Under the pieces are notes generated by a model. That model was not told where the DNA came from and searched no databases. It saw nothing but the letters and a program-made list of their open reading frames with translations. A DNA stretch of 64,000 bases from Zea mays. Lineage: Eukaryota; Streptophyta; Magnoliopsida; Poales; Poaceae. Where the stretch lies: the NCBI RefSeq assembly GCF_902167145.1, contig NC_050097.1:169972923-170036922 (forward strand). Direction: 5' to 3'. The position numbers were made by a program, and so were the translations under genes. Positions 24,701 through 36,101 of the stretch are shown here, in pieces (position 1 is the first letter of the stretch; each line of letters begins with the position of its first letter).

Positions 24701-26125
24701 CCACTGCTTTGGAAGGCAAGCCCCGGTTTTATGCATAACCTGTTCTATATGCTATTTTACTGCACTTAATGTTTGTAGGATTGTACTGTGCACTTAAGTG
24801 TAGGAGTTGATTGAAACCCTAGTTGCATGAACTCAGGATTCCTTTTGAGATGGATACTAGTATGCTAGGTCGAATAGTTGCTTTATTTAATTAGGATCTC
24901 GGTAGAAGATGAGTGATTTTTCTAGCACTCGTGCGAGATCAGGAATTGGTTGTACCCACTTTTATATCATCATGATTCTAGTTGTGGACAACAATCCATG
25001 GGGATTGGTTGTCTACGAGATGGAAAATGGAATAAGGATTAACGTGCGGATACCTGTGTCAAGCGTTTGAACGTACTAAACACATACCGAGAAATATGGT
25101 AAATCGGTAAGCCTAGTACCTGAGTGAACCTACCCGCAGATTGCCCTCCTCACGCGACCTGAGACGTGGTCTCCCATTCCGGTTATGGTGGGTACAAGTG
25201 CGGTCACTGCACGACGGCCAGTCGGGGTCAGTGAGGCATTGTACACCAAGGCGGTGAGCCCCTTTCTGTTGCCAGGGAATCGATGGGGACGGTTGATATG
25301 TGTGGGGACGGAGTGCCCCTACGTGTCGTGTGTTTAGGTTTACCTTGCAAGGATAAAAACTCGATTCGAATCGTCTGCTTCTCGCAGCTAATGAGACTGC
25401 TTGATCCATTGTACTGCATTGAGTAACAAGTGGAAATATGATGAGTTGATATAAGATGTTGATTGTTAAAAATGCTTGCTACCATGTATGAATAGATAGT
25501 CCACTTTTAGCCTTAAGAGAGTCACACTTAATTTTGACAAAGTTAAAAACTTGATTTAGAAACTCAGCTAGTGCTTTTGGCAACTAAACCCCATAGCCAA
25601 TCAGCTGCATGTCTAGAGGTAGAGGAGTAGACTCCTCACACCGGGTAAGTCTAGCTGAGTATTAGTATACTCAGCCTTGCTTGTGGCATAATTTTTACAG
25701 GTTCTCTGGAGGACATGGTTTCTGGAGTGACTTGGCCGTCCATTTTGCCACCGGGTTGGACTGTCGAGTGGGACCCTACCTCGGCTGAGGAGGAGCATGA
25801 GGAGTGATGGGACAGGCTTCCCCATCTCTCTATTTATTTACCGTTAGTTTATTTCCGCTGCACTTCGAACAATGATGGTTACTTTTGCAAAAACTCCAAT
25901 GATGATGATGATGTAATAATTTAATACTCTGACATGTATGGTTTTATGCTTTATTGTATTTGCTCTGTGAATCACCATCGAGTGAGATTGTGGTACTTGA
26001 TCCTGTCAGTGGCCGTGTCGGACTAGATCCGAGGGATTGACGGGTTATTCCCATTTAAGTGTGGTCTAGCCTCTAAGGCGGGGCTTAGGCACTTAAGTTG
26101 GAATAATTCGGGCAGTTCCGCCACA
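21768..26125 (+). repeat. 3' LTR of element C (4358 bp)
   Basis: Same ends as the 5' LTR. The first roughly 780 bp are identical to it by eye; differences further in are mostly C/T and A/G changes, with a one-base insertion near 24978. Confidence 0.95.
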
Positions 26126-26130
26126 CTTGC
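26126..26130. repeat. Target site duplication of element C (right)
   Basis: CTTGC, pairing with 11147-11151. Confidence 0.92.
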
Positions 26131-27184
26131 ATCACTTCAGCTAACTCCAAGTCATGTGTTGGGTAATTCTGCTCATGAGTCATGAGTGCTCGTTATGTGT
26201 ATGCAATAACTCGATTGTCTTGCATTAGAACACAACCAAGTCCAGTGCCCAAAGCATCACAATACACATTGAATGGCTTGGAATTGTCGGGTTGTGCTTA
26301 TACAGGTGCGATGGTTAGTTGTTGCCTTAAGGTGTGGAAGACATTTTAGCTCCATTCAAACTTAACTCCTACCTTCAACAACTCTGTCATGGGCTTCATG
26401 ATTCGAGAGAAATAATCTAGAATAAAGCAGAGATAATATCCAGGTAGTCACAGAAAACTCTGAATTTGGTGAACGATGGTCGAAGGTTTCCAATCCATTA
26501 CCTATCGCACCTTACCTGGGTCAATAGTTATTCTCCTTTAGCCAGAAAGCACATTTGGAAAACTTAGCGTACAAGCGGTGGTCTCTTAGACGTCGAAAAA
26601 CTATGTGCAGATGATTGGCATGCTCTTCCTCATTCTTCGAATATACCAATATGTCGTCGATGAAAACCACCACAAATGTGTCCAACTCAAGCATGAACAC
26701 TAAATTCATCAGGTACATGAAGTAAGTTGGTGCATTGGTAAGCTCGTAAGACATCACCAGATATCCATAGAGCACATATCTAGTTGAGAAAGTTGTCTTT
26801 GGGAAGTCACTTGCTCGAATCTTAATTTGATGATAGCCGGAACGAAGGTCTATTTGGAAAACACTTTAACTCAACTAATTGATCAAAGAGAACATCGATA
26901 CAGGGCAAAAGATACTTATTTTTTATGGTCTCTGCATTAAGAGGGCAGTAATCTAATCACAGCTTTAAGCTTTCGTCCAGATTCTTTACGAACAAGGCTG
27001 GGCATCCCAAAGGTGAAATACTCGGTCGGATGAAACTCTTGTCCAATAATTATTGCAACTACTTCAATTCGGCTAGTTCGACTGGCGGCATCCAGTAAGG
27101 TCTTTTTGACATACGTGCATTACCTGGTTGCAATTCTATGGCAAATTCTATGTCTCGGTCTGGTGGCATTCCGGGCAACTCGTT
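26131..27184 (-). pseudogene. Element D pol, reverse transcriptase and RNase H start
   Basis: Continuation of the gene broken by element C. On the minus strand it contains an RNase H start ([13 protein letters not shown]) and the reverse transcriptase core ([20 protein letters not shown], near 26640-26690). It also holds the region before RT that in element C reads as [14 protein letters not shown]. Several stops and indels break it. Homology with the element C pol stops near 27184; protease and gag are missing, so D is truncated here or rearranged against element F. Confidence 0.8.
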
Positions 27185-28443
27185 TGGAGAGACAAAAATG
27201 ATCTCTCCCTCACATACACCTAGCTCGGCTCGAAGACAAGAATATCCCTTTCCTGACCCCCTAGCATAGGGGCTCTCTGGAGGTAGTCCCAGATGTCTGA
27301 GGCTACCTTTTAGGCCAGAGAGCTATTCTGAGTATAGTTCAAGAATAGTGCTTAGTAGCGTACCGTCGTGATCCTTACTTTGTTGCACTCAACTTATCGA
27401 GTTATGCAAATGAGCTTTTGCCGAGCAGAGTTTAGGGATTCGACCCTTAAATTTGAACGAGGCGTGGACCTCTAGGAACCTGGTCCAAAAAGTACTAAGT
27501 CAGCTATTCTAGGCGGCGGAAAGTGTAGGCTTATAGTACAAGACCAAACTAAGTGGCTACCTATCTTCGAACCACCCCTGAGAATGTAGACTTTTCCTTT
27601 AGATCAAGCCCCTATTAGTCTATACCTGGTTCAGTATTAAGGGGATCACAAACTAAGCGGCAATGCTAGTTACATAATTCAGATTTCATGATAACAACAA
27701 AAGTGAGAATCTCGAGCAGGAGGTAGAAAGAGAATCATACCTAGGTTAAGAATATGATGGTGGAGCCAATACCTAAGGGTTGTACCGAGAGCAAAACATT
27801 TCTTCATTTACTAGATATGCGAGATATTGCACGAAAATCACTAGGGACTGAGCTTACAAGGACGACCCCTATCGGGCTAGACCACAGATGGTGCCAGAGG
27901 CCGGGTTTATGTACATAGGTCTTACCGGACTGGGACCCACGCAAGTGTAGCTTGGCTCAAGGGCAAGATTTTTTTTGCTGGCCCCAAGGTATTTTGGCTC
28001 TTCTAGGAGGTAGCTTAGATTGTCTGAGGGAAACACCAGACTAGAGGTCGATCCTATATATGGCTTAGGGTCGAAGCTCACCAACGTACCCACATGACCC
28101 CTACCTTGTTGCATTCAATCCCCCGAATCATGCAGTTGAATCTTACTGAGCCTAGTTTTAGGACTAGCCCTTAAATCTAGACATGGTCTGGACCTCTAGG
28201 TACCTAGCCGATGGTACTTGGTCAGCTGTTATGGAGTGGTGGAGGGTGTAGGCTTACGATACGAAACTAGGCTAAGCAGCTACCCTGAACCACCCCTGAG
28301 AACGTGGACTCTTTCCCTTTGGCCAGGTTCCTAGTGATTTGTTCCTTATTCATCATCAAGCGAGGCCTTGAACTAAGCGCAAGGTTAGATACATAACACG
28401 GATTTCATGATTACAACAGAAGGTGGATCCATGGAAGGGGCAG
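27185..28443 (-). repeat. Element F remnant with a diverged ~720-bp tandem duplication
   Basis: No open reading frame of note. The stretch near 27420-27700 returns near 28150-28420 with offsets of 708-724 bp (for example the words ACCTCTAGG, ACCACCCCTGAGAA and GATTTCATGAT). I read it as part of the noncoding 3' side of minus-strand element F, because similar words resume right of element G at 37500-37560. The left junction with element D shows no LTR or TSD. Confidence 0.5.
28439..28443. repeat. Target site duplication of element G (left)
   Basis: GGCAG, identical to 37375-37379. Confidence 0.9.
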
Positions 28444-29711
28444 TGAAAGGGAAATGTGCCTTTGGGCCATTTCAAGTATATTTTGGTGATTAAGTGTCCA
28501 ACACATATTAAGTGGGTTATTATATGCCAAATGATGAATGAAGTGCAAATCAACAAGAAGGTATGATTCTAGACTTAGTACATTAGTTTTTGTGTACTAT
28601 TATATTTGTCTAAGTGCTAGAATCAGAGAAAAGAAAAGAAGAGAAGAACTTGGCTCGAAGCAGCCAAGACTCTGCTCAGTCTGGCACACTGGACTGTCCG
28701 GTGGTGCACCGGACAGTGTCCGATGCGCCAGGCTGGCTTCCGGCGAACTGGCTGCTCTCGGGAGTTTCTGGCGGCGTACGACTATAATTCACTGGACTGT
28801 CCGGTGGTGCATCGGACTGTCCGGTGAGCCAACGGCCGCCAGCGCAACGGTCGGCCACCAAATCCGCGGGCGACGCGTGGCCCGCTCCAACGGTCGGCAG
28901 GGGCACCAGACTGTCCGGTGTGCACCGGACAGTGTTCGGTGCGCCAACTGCCAGAGGACTGCAACGGTCGGCTATGCCAGGAATGGAAGGAAATCGCGCA
29001 GCGGACATGAACAGTGGTTGTCTGGTGGTGCACCGGACTGTCTGGTGCGCCACCCGACAGAAGGCAAGAATTGCCTTCCAAGAATGCCTCCAACGGCTCC
29101 TAGCTGCCTTGGGTCTATAAAAGAGACCCCTAGGCGCATGGAGGAAGCATCTAAGCATTCTTTGATCATTCCTAAGCATCAAGACTCCATTCTCGCGCAT
29201 TCGATTCTTTGAGATAGTGACTTGAGCTCCAATTGAGTAGATAACTCCTTGAGTTGTGTTTTGAGCTCAAGTTGTGGCTTGTGTGCGTGATTGTGCTCTA
29301 GTTTTGAGTCTTGTGTGTTGCTCTTCCCTCCCTTACTTCCGTGCTTCTTTGTGATCATAAATTGTAAGGGCGAGAGGCTCCAAGTTGTGGAGATTCCTCG
29401 CAAACGGGAGAAAGTATAAGAAAGAAGAACACTGTGTTATTCAAGTTGATCATTGGATCACTTGAAAGGGGTTGAGTGCAACCCTCGTCCATTGGGACGC
29501 CACAACGTGGAAGTAGGCAAGTGTTATATTTGGCCGAACCACGGGATAACTCGTGTGTCTCTTGTGATTGCTTTTTCGTGTGATTATTGTGACTCACAAG
29601 AGCTTGATCTATAGCCACTTGATTTTATCATTCTAACACTTAACCAAGTTTTGTGGCTATTAGTTGTTGAATTTTACAGGATCACCTATTCACCCCCTCT
29701 AGGTGCTCTCA
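28444..29711 (+). repeat. 5' LTR of element G (1268 bp)
   Basis: Begins TGAAAGGGAAATGTGCC and ends AGGTGCTCTCA. Contains TATAAAAG at 29116-29123 and several ACCGGAC-TGTCCGGT near-palindromes between 28685 and 29050, some damaged by C-to-T changes. Confidence 0.94.
29116..29123 (+). promoter_or_regulatory. TATA box in element G 5' LTR
   Basis: TATAAAAG followed by GA-rich sequence; the likely core promoter of the genomic RNA. Confidence 0.6.
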
Positions 29712-29713
29712 AT

Positions 29714-29725
29714 TGGTATCAGAGC
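29714..29725 (+). other. Primer binding site of element G
   Basis: TGGTATCAGAGC, an exact match to the initiator tRNA-Met complement, starts two bases after the LTR end. Confidence 0.92.
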
Positions 29726-29761
29726 TGTTCTCTTCATGAAAGGGACTAATCGCCCAAAGAG

Positions 29762-32119
29762 ATGGATCCTAAGGGAAAGGGGATGGTGGTCAACGACAAA
29801 GAGAAGGAGTCCTTCCTCAACGAGCCAAGGGACGACAAGCCCACTGACTCTGGCTCGAGTCACAAGAAGAAGGACGAGAAGAAGAAGAGGCGCATCAAGA
29901 AGATCGTCTACTACGACAGCGACGAGTCTTCTTCTTCCCCAAGAGACGATGACTACGACGAGAAAAAGAAACCGGTTAACTCAAATTTTTCATTTGATTA
30001 TTCTTGTATTCCGTATAATTCCAATGCCCATTTGCTTTCTATTCCTCTCGGTAAACCTCCACACTTTGATGGAGAGGACTATGCTTTTTGGAGTCACAAA
30101 ATGCGTAGTCACCTTTTTTCTCTCCATCCTAGTATTTGGGAGATAGTTGAGAATGGAATGCAATTTGATAATACGGACACCCCTGTATTCATTAACGAAC
30201 AAATTCATAAAAATGCACAAGCTACCACTGTTTTGTTAGCATCGTTGTGCAGGGATGAATATAACAAGGTGAGCGGCTTGGACAACGCCAAGAAAATATG
30301 GGACACCCTCAAGATCTCGCATGAGGGGAACAACGCCACCATGATCACCAAAATGGAGTTGGTAGAAGGCGAGCTTGGAAGGTTTGCCATGATCAGGGGA
30401 GAGGAGCCAACGCAAACGTACAACAGGCTCAAGACCCTGGTCAACAAGATCAGGAGCTATGGAAGCACGAGATGGACGGACCACGACATCGTCCGACTTA
30501 TGCTCAGGTCTTTTACTGTCATTGACCCTCATCTTGTGAACCTAATCCGTGAAAATCCTAGGTACACAAAGATGACTCCCGAGAAGATTCTTGAGAAGTT
30601 TGTAAGCGGACGGATGATGGTGAAGGAAGCGCGATACGTTGATGATGCTCTCAATGGCCCTCTACCCGTCTATGAGCCTCAACCGGTTGCTCTCAAAGCA
30701 ACAAACAGCAGGGAGGCGCTACCTAGCAAGGTGGCACAAGTTGAGGCGGCCGGGCTAAACGAGGATGAGATGGCCCTAATCATAAAGCGCTTCAAGACCG
30801 CATTAAAAGGATGCAAGGAGTACCCAAACAAGAACAAGACAAAGGGAAAGCGCTCCTGCTTCAAGTGCGGTAAGACTGGTCACTTTATTGCTAACTTTCC
30901 CGATAATGATAGTGACCAAGGACAAGAAAAGAGCGGGAAGAGGGAGAAAAAGAAGTCCTACAAGAAGGCGAAGGGCGAGGCGCACCTTGGAAAAGAATGG
31001 GATTCAGATTGCTCTTCTTCCGACTCCGACGACGAAGGACTTGCCGCCTCAGCCTTCAACAAGTCATCTCTCTTCCCCAACGAGCGTCATACTTGCCTCA
31101 TGGCAAAGGAGAAAAAGGTAAGCGCTCGAGATACCCCTAAGTATACTACTTCAAGTGATGATGACTCTAGTGATGATGAAGTAGATTACACAAGTTTATT
31201 CAAAGGTTTAGATAAACTAAAGTAGATAAAATCAATGAATTGATTGATGCTTTAAATGAAAAGAATAGACTTTTAGAAAAGAAAGATGATATTTTATATG
31301 AAGAGCATGATAGGTTTGTAAGTGTGCAAAAGTCTCTTGCTTTAGAGGTTAAAAGAAATGAAATGCTATCTTTGGAATTATCTGCTTGTATTGAAACTAT
31401 TTCTAGTTTAAAGAGTGTTAATAATGATTTAAATGCTAAGCTAGAAGTAGCTAATAAATCTAGTTCATGTGTGGAACATGTCATTATTTGCAATAGATGC
31501 AAGGATTTTAATGTTGATGCTTGTAATGAACATTTAATTTCCATCTCTAAATTAAATGATGAAGTGACAAGTCTTAATGCTCAACTTAAGACTTGCAAAA
31601 GTGACTTTGATAAATTAAAATTTGCTAGGGATGCCTACACGGTTGGTAGACACCCCTCAATTAAGGATGGGATTGGCTTTCGAAAGGAAGCCAAGAACTT
31701 AACAAGCCAAAGGGATCCCATTCCCGCCAAGGAGAAAGGGAAGGCCCCTATGGCTAATAGTGCTCAAAGGAATCATGCTTTCATCTATAGTGATAGAAAA
31801 TTTTCTAGAAATGCTCATAGGAGTTATGCCTATGATTCACATGCTACGATTGCTTCAAGTTCTTCTTTTGTGCATGGTAGAAATATGCCTAGGAAAAAAT
31901 GTTGTTCATCATGTGCCTAGGAAAGTATGTAATGAACCATCTACAATTTACCATGCTTGCAATACTTCTTTTGCAATTTGTTGTAAGAATAAGAAAGTGG
32001 TTGATAGGAAATTGGGGGCCAAATGCAAGGGAGACAAGACTTGCATTTGGGTCCCAAAAGATATTGTGACTAACCTTGTAGGACCCAACAAGAGTTGGGT
32101 ACCTAAAACCCAAGCGTAA
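29762..32119 (+). pseudogene. Copia gag of element G (frameshifted)
   Basis: Starts MDPKGKGMVV at 29762, with a lysine/acid-rich N-terminus. It carries the copia gag domain (about residues 95-300) and a zinc knuckle at residues 366-379, where the last Cys is replaced by Phe (codon TTT, 30896-30898). That should weaken RNA binding. A frame change near 31216 sends it into a helical, coiled-coil-like segment (31240-31890). A further +1 change in a run of six A near 31892-31897 returns it to the frame of pol. The gag part ends at the TAA at 32117-32119, two codons before pol and in the same frame. Confidence 0.85.
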
Positions 32120-32125
32120 ATTGTC

Positions 32126-35100
32126 TTGCAGGTTTATGCATCCGAGGGCTCAAGCTGGATTATCGACAGCGGATGCACAAACCACATGACGGGGGAGAAG
32201 AAGATGTTCACCTCCTATGTCAAGAACAAGGATTCCCAGGATACGATTATCTTTGGAGATGGGAACCAAGGCAAGGTCAAAGGCTTGGGAAAGATAGCCA
32301 TCACAAATGAGCACTCTATCTCTAATGTATTTTTAGTAGAGTCGCTAGGCTATAATCTCCTGTCTGTTAGTCAATTGTGCCACATGGGCTACAATTGTTT
32401 GTTTACAAATGTTGATGTATCTGTCTTTAGAAGGAGTGATGGTTCATTAGCATTTAAGGGTGTACTAGATGGCAAACTCTACTTAGTTGATTTTTCGAAA
32501 GAGGAGGCCGATCTAGATGCATGCTTAATCGCTAAGACTAGTATGGGCTGGCTGTGGCATCGCCGTCTAGCACATGTTGGGATGAAGAACCTTCACAAAC
32601 TTCTAAAGGGAGATCATGTGTTAGGACTAACAAATGTATGCTTCGAAAAAGATAGACCTTGTGCAGCATGTCAGGCAGGAAAACAAGTGGGAAGCACTCA
32701 TCACAACAAAAATGTGATGACAACATCAAGACCACTGGAGCTACTACATATGGACCTCTTCGGACCTGTCGCCTACCTCAGCATCGGGGGAAGTAAGTAT
32801 GGTCTTGTTATTGTTGATGATTTTTCCCGCTTGACTTGGGTATTCTTTTTGTAGGATAAATCAGAAACCCAAGGGACCCTCAAGCGCTTTCTAAGGCGAG
32901 CTCAAAACGAATTTGAGCTCAAGGTGAAAAAGATTAGAAGCGACAACGGGACCGAGTTCAAGAATCTTCAAGTGGAAGAGTACCTTGAGGAGGAAGGGAT
33001 CAAGCACGAGTTCTCTGCTCCCTACACACCACAGCAAAACGGTGTGGTAGAGAGGAAGAACAGGACACTTATTGACATGGCAAGAACGATGTTTGGAGAG
33101 TTCATGACGCCCGAGCGGTTTTGGTCGGAAGCTATGAACACAGCTTGCCACGCCATAAACAGGCTCTATCTTCATCGCCTCCTCAAGAAGACCTCGTATG
33201 AACTTCTGACTGGTAACAAACCCAACGTCTCATACTTTCGTGTATTTGGGAGCAAATGTTACATTCTAGTGAAGAAAGGTAGAAGTTCTAAATTTGCTCC
33301 CAAAGCTGTAGAAGGGTTTTTACTAGGTTATGACTCAAATACAAAGGCGTATAGAGTCTTCAACAAATCATCGGGTTTGGTTGAAGTCTTTAGCGACGTT
33401 GTATTTGATGAGACTAATGGCTCTCCAAGAGAGCAAGTTGATCTTGATGATATAGATGAAGATGATGTTCCAACGGCCGCAATACACACCATGGCGATTG
33501 GAGATGTGTGACCACAAGAACAACAAGATCAACCTTCTTCATCAACAATAGTGCACCCCACAACTCAAGAAGATGAACCGGTTCATCAAGAAGAGGCGTG
33601 TGATCAAGGGGGAGCACAAGATGATCAAGTTATGGAGGAAGAAGCACCACAGGCCCCTCCAACTCAAGTCCGAGCGACGATTCGAAGGAATCATCCCATC
33701 GACCAGATTCTGGGTGATATAAGCAAGGGAGTAACCACTCGCTCTAGATTAGCTAATTTTTGTGAGCATTACTCATTTGTCTCTTCTATTGAGCCTTTCA
33801 GGGTAGAAGAGGCCTTGCTAGATCCGGACTGGGTGTTGGCCATGTAGGAAGAGCTCAACAACTTCAAGAGGAATGAAGTTTGGAGCTTGGTGCCACGTTC
33901 CAAGCAAAACATTGTGGGAACCAAGTGGGTGTTCCGCAACAAGCAAGACGAGCACGGGGTGGTGACAAGAAACAAGGCTCGACTTGTGGCAAAAGGTTAT
34001 GCCCAAGTCGCAGGTTTGGATTTTGAGGAGACTTTTGCTCCTGTGGCTAGGCTAGAGTCTATTCGCATTTTGTTAGCCTATGCCGCTCACCATTCTTTCA
34101 GGTTGTTCCAAATGGATGTGAAGAGTGCTTTCCTCAACAGGCCAATCAAGGAGGTGGTGTATGTGGAGCAACCCCCTGGCTTTGAGGATGAACGGTACCC
34201 CGACCATGTGTGTAAGCTCTCTAAGGCGCTCTATGGACTTAAGCAAGCCCCAAGAGCATGGTATGAATGCCTTAGAGATTTTCTAATTGCTAATGCTTTT
34301 AAGGTTGGGAAAGCCAATCCAACTCTTTTCACTAAGACTTGTGATGGTGACCTATTTGTGTGCCAAATTTATGTCGATGACATAATATTTGGTTCTACTA
34401 ATCAAAAGTCTTGTGAGGAGTTTAGCAGGGTGATGACACAGAAATTTGAGATGTCAATGATGGGCGAGTTGAACTACTTCCTTGGGTTCCAAGTGAAGCA
34501 ACTCAAGGACGGCACCTTCACCTCACAAACGAAGTATACGCAAGATCTTCTCAAGCGGTTTGGGATGAAGGACGCCAAGCCCGCGAAGACACCAATGGGC
34601 ACCGACGGACATGTCGACCTCAACAAAGGAGGTAAGTCCGTTGATCAAAAGGCATACCGGTCTATGATAGGATCCTTGCTTTATTTATGTGCTAGTAGAC
34701 CGGATATTATGCTAAGCGTATGCATGTGTGCTAGATTTCAATCCGATCCAAGGGAGTGTCACCTTGTGGCCGTTAAGCGAATTCTTAGATATTTAGTTGC
34801 TACGCCTTGCTTCGGGATCTGGTATCCAAAGGGGTCTACCTTTGACTTGATTGGATATTCAGACTCCGATTATGCCGGGTGCAAGGTTGATAGGAAGAGT
34901 ACATCAGGGACGTGCCAATTCCTAGGAAGGTCCCTGGTGTCTTGGAGTTCTAAGAAACAAACCTCTCTTGCCCTATCCACCGCTGAGGCCGAGTACGTTG
35001 CCGCAGGACAGTGTTGCGCGCAACTACTTTGGATGAGGCAAACCCTCCGGGACTTTGGCTACAATCTGAGCAAAGTCCCACTCCTATGTGACAATGAGAG

Positions 35101-35323
35101 TGCAATCTGCATGGCGGATAATCCTGTTGAACACAGCCGCACTAAGCACATAGACATCCGGCATCACTTTTTGAGAGACCACCAGCAAAAGGGCGATATC
35201 GAAGTGTTTTATGTTAGCACCGAGAACCAGCTAGCCAATATCTTTACCAAGCCTTTAGATGAGAAAACCTTTTGCAGGCTACGTAGTGAGCTAAATGTCT
35301 TAGATTCGCGTAACATGGATTGA
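32126..35323 (+). pseudogene. Copia pol of element G (PR-IN-RT-RH, three stops)
   Basis: A single frame holds, in order: protease (WIIDSGCTNHMTG, Asp at 32165); integrase zinc-binding region (LWHRRLAHVGMKNLHKLL) and core (HMDLFGP, SDNGTEFKN, QQNGVVERKN); reverse transcriptase ([18 protein letters not shown] with aspartates at 34376-34381); and RNase H ([13 protein letters not shown]). It ends at 35321-35323. Three nonsense codons break it: TAG 32852-32854, TGA 33509-33511 and TAG 33845-33847. The last is CAG in element B (4616-4618). There are no frameshifts in pol. Order protease-integrase-RT defines Ty1/copia. Confidence 0.92.
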
Positions 35324-36087
35324 TCTATAGCATACATGTGTTTTATGCCTTTGATCATGTTACCTTATGCATTTATATGATTTATTGCTTATTAATGGTG
35401 CTCAAGTTGTGCAAGAAATCCCCGGACCTCACAAGTCCATGTGTGAGTGATGCTCATATTTAGGGGAAGTTGTGCTACAACTTGACCCCTTGAGACTAAC
35501 CATGTGTTTGAGTTTACTTGATTTCGTCTCAAGAGTGAATTGAAAGTGAAAGGTGAACTTGGACCATGCAAGACTTCCACTGCACTCCGATGTGAGGGTA
35601 ATTAACTCCAAGTTCATATCTATGCTCTCATTGCCTTTTTGCTCTTAATTGACAATTTTGGTGAGGCAATGGGGTTAAAGGGCCAAGATTGATCACGTTT
35701 TGGTGCTTAATGCCAAAGGGGGAGAAAATAAGGTCAAAGCAAATGGATCAACTACCACTTGTGAAATTTTAAAAGAAAGAGTAGAGTAGAATTTTTTATT
35801 TTACTCTTACTATCAAAAATTGGTCTCTTGTGGGGAGAATGTTTGATTATGGGAAAAGGGGGAGTTTTGGCTCTTAATCATTTTTACTCTTAGATTATCT
35901 CTCTTTGTGCCTAAACATGTGTGTTTGACTTAGAGATAGGAAAATGAATTTGATTTGCAAAAACAAACGAAGTGGTGGCAAAGAACGATCCAAATATGTC
36001 AAATCTTGTCAAAGACTATTTTTGTTCTCAATTGCATTGATGTTGCACTTCTATTTATTGCTTTTTGATGTGTTGGCATAAATCACC
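35324..36087 (+). other. Element G 3' noncoding region
   Basis: About 760 bp without an ORF; contains repeated GGGGGAG purine runs and matches the same region of element B (6092-6875). No env-like reading frame is seen. Confidence 0.6.
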
Positions 36088-36100
36088 AAAAAGGGGGAGA
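36088..36100 (+). other. Polypurine tract of element G
   Basis: AAAAAGGGGGAGA ends one base before the 3' LTR start at 36102. Confidence 0.8.
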
Positions 36101-36101
36101 T

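Larger units (their letters stand above)
11152..26125 (+). mobile_element. Element C: complete Del/Tekay-type chromovirus (14,974 bp)
   Basis: Two LTRs of 4357 and 4358 bp, a perfect 5-bp TSD (CTTGC), a tRNA-Met type primer site, an extra ORF, a single-frame gag-pol and a polypurine tract are all present in order. By eye the LTRs differ at roughly 40-45 positions, about 1%, so it is the youngest-looking element here. Lineage rests on TGTAACACC LTR ends, very long LTRs and a C-terminal chromodomain. It landed in the RNase H gene of a relative, element D. Confidence 0.93.

Noticed and set aside
28538..29212. ORFs in both strands of the element G LTRs (also 36264-36876)
   Set aside because: They come from the repeated CCGGAC/GTCCGG palindromes, which stay open in several frames; no domain, and they overlap the TATA box.
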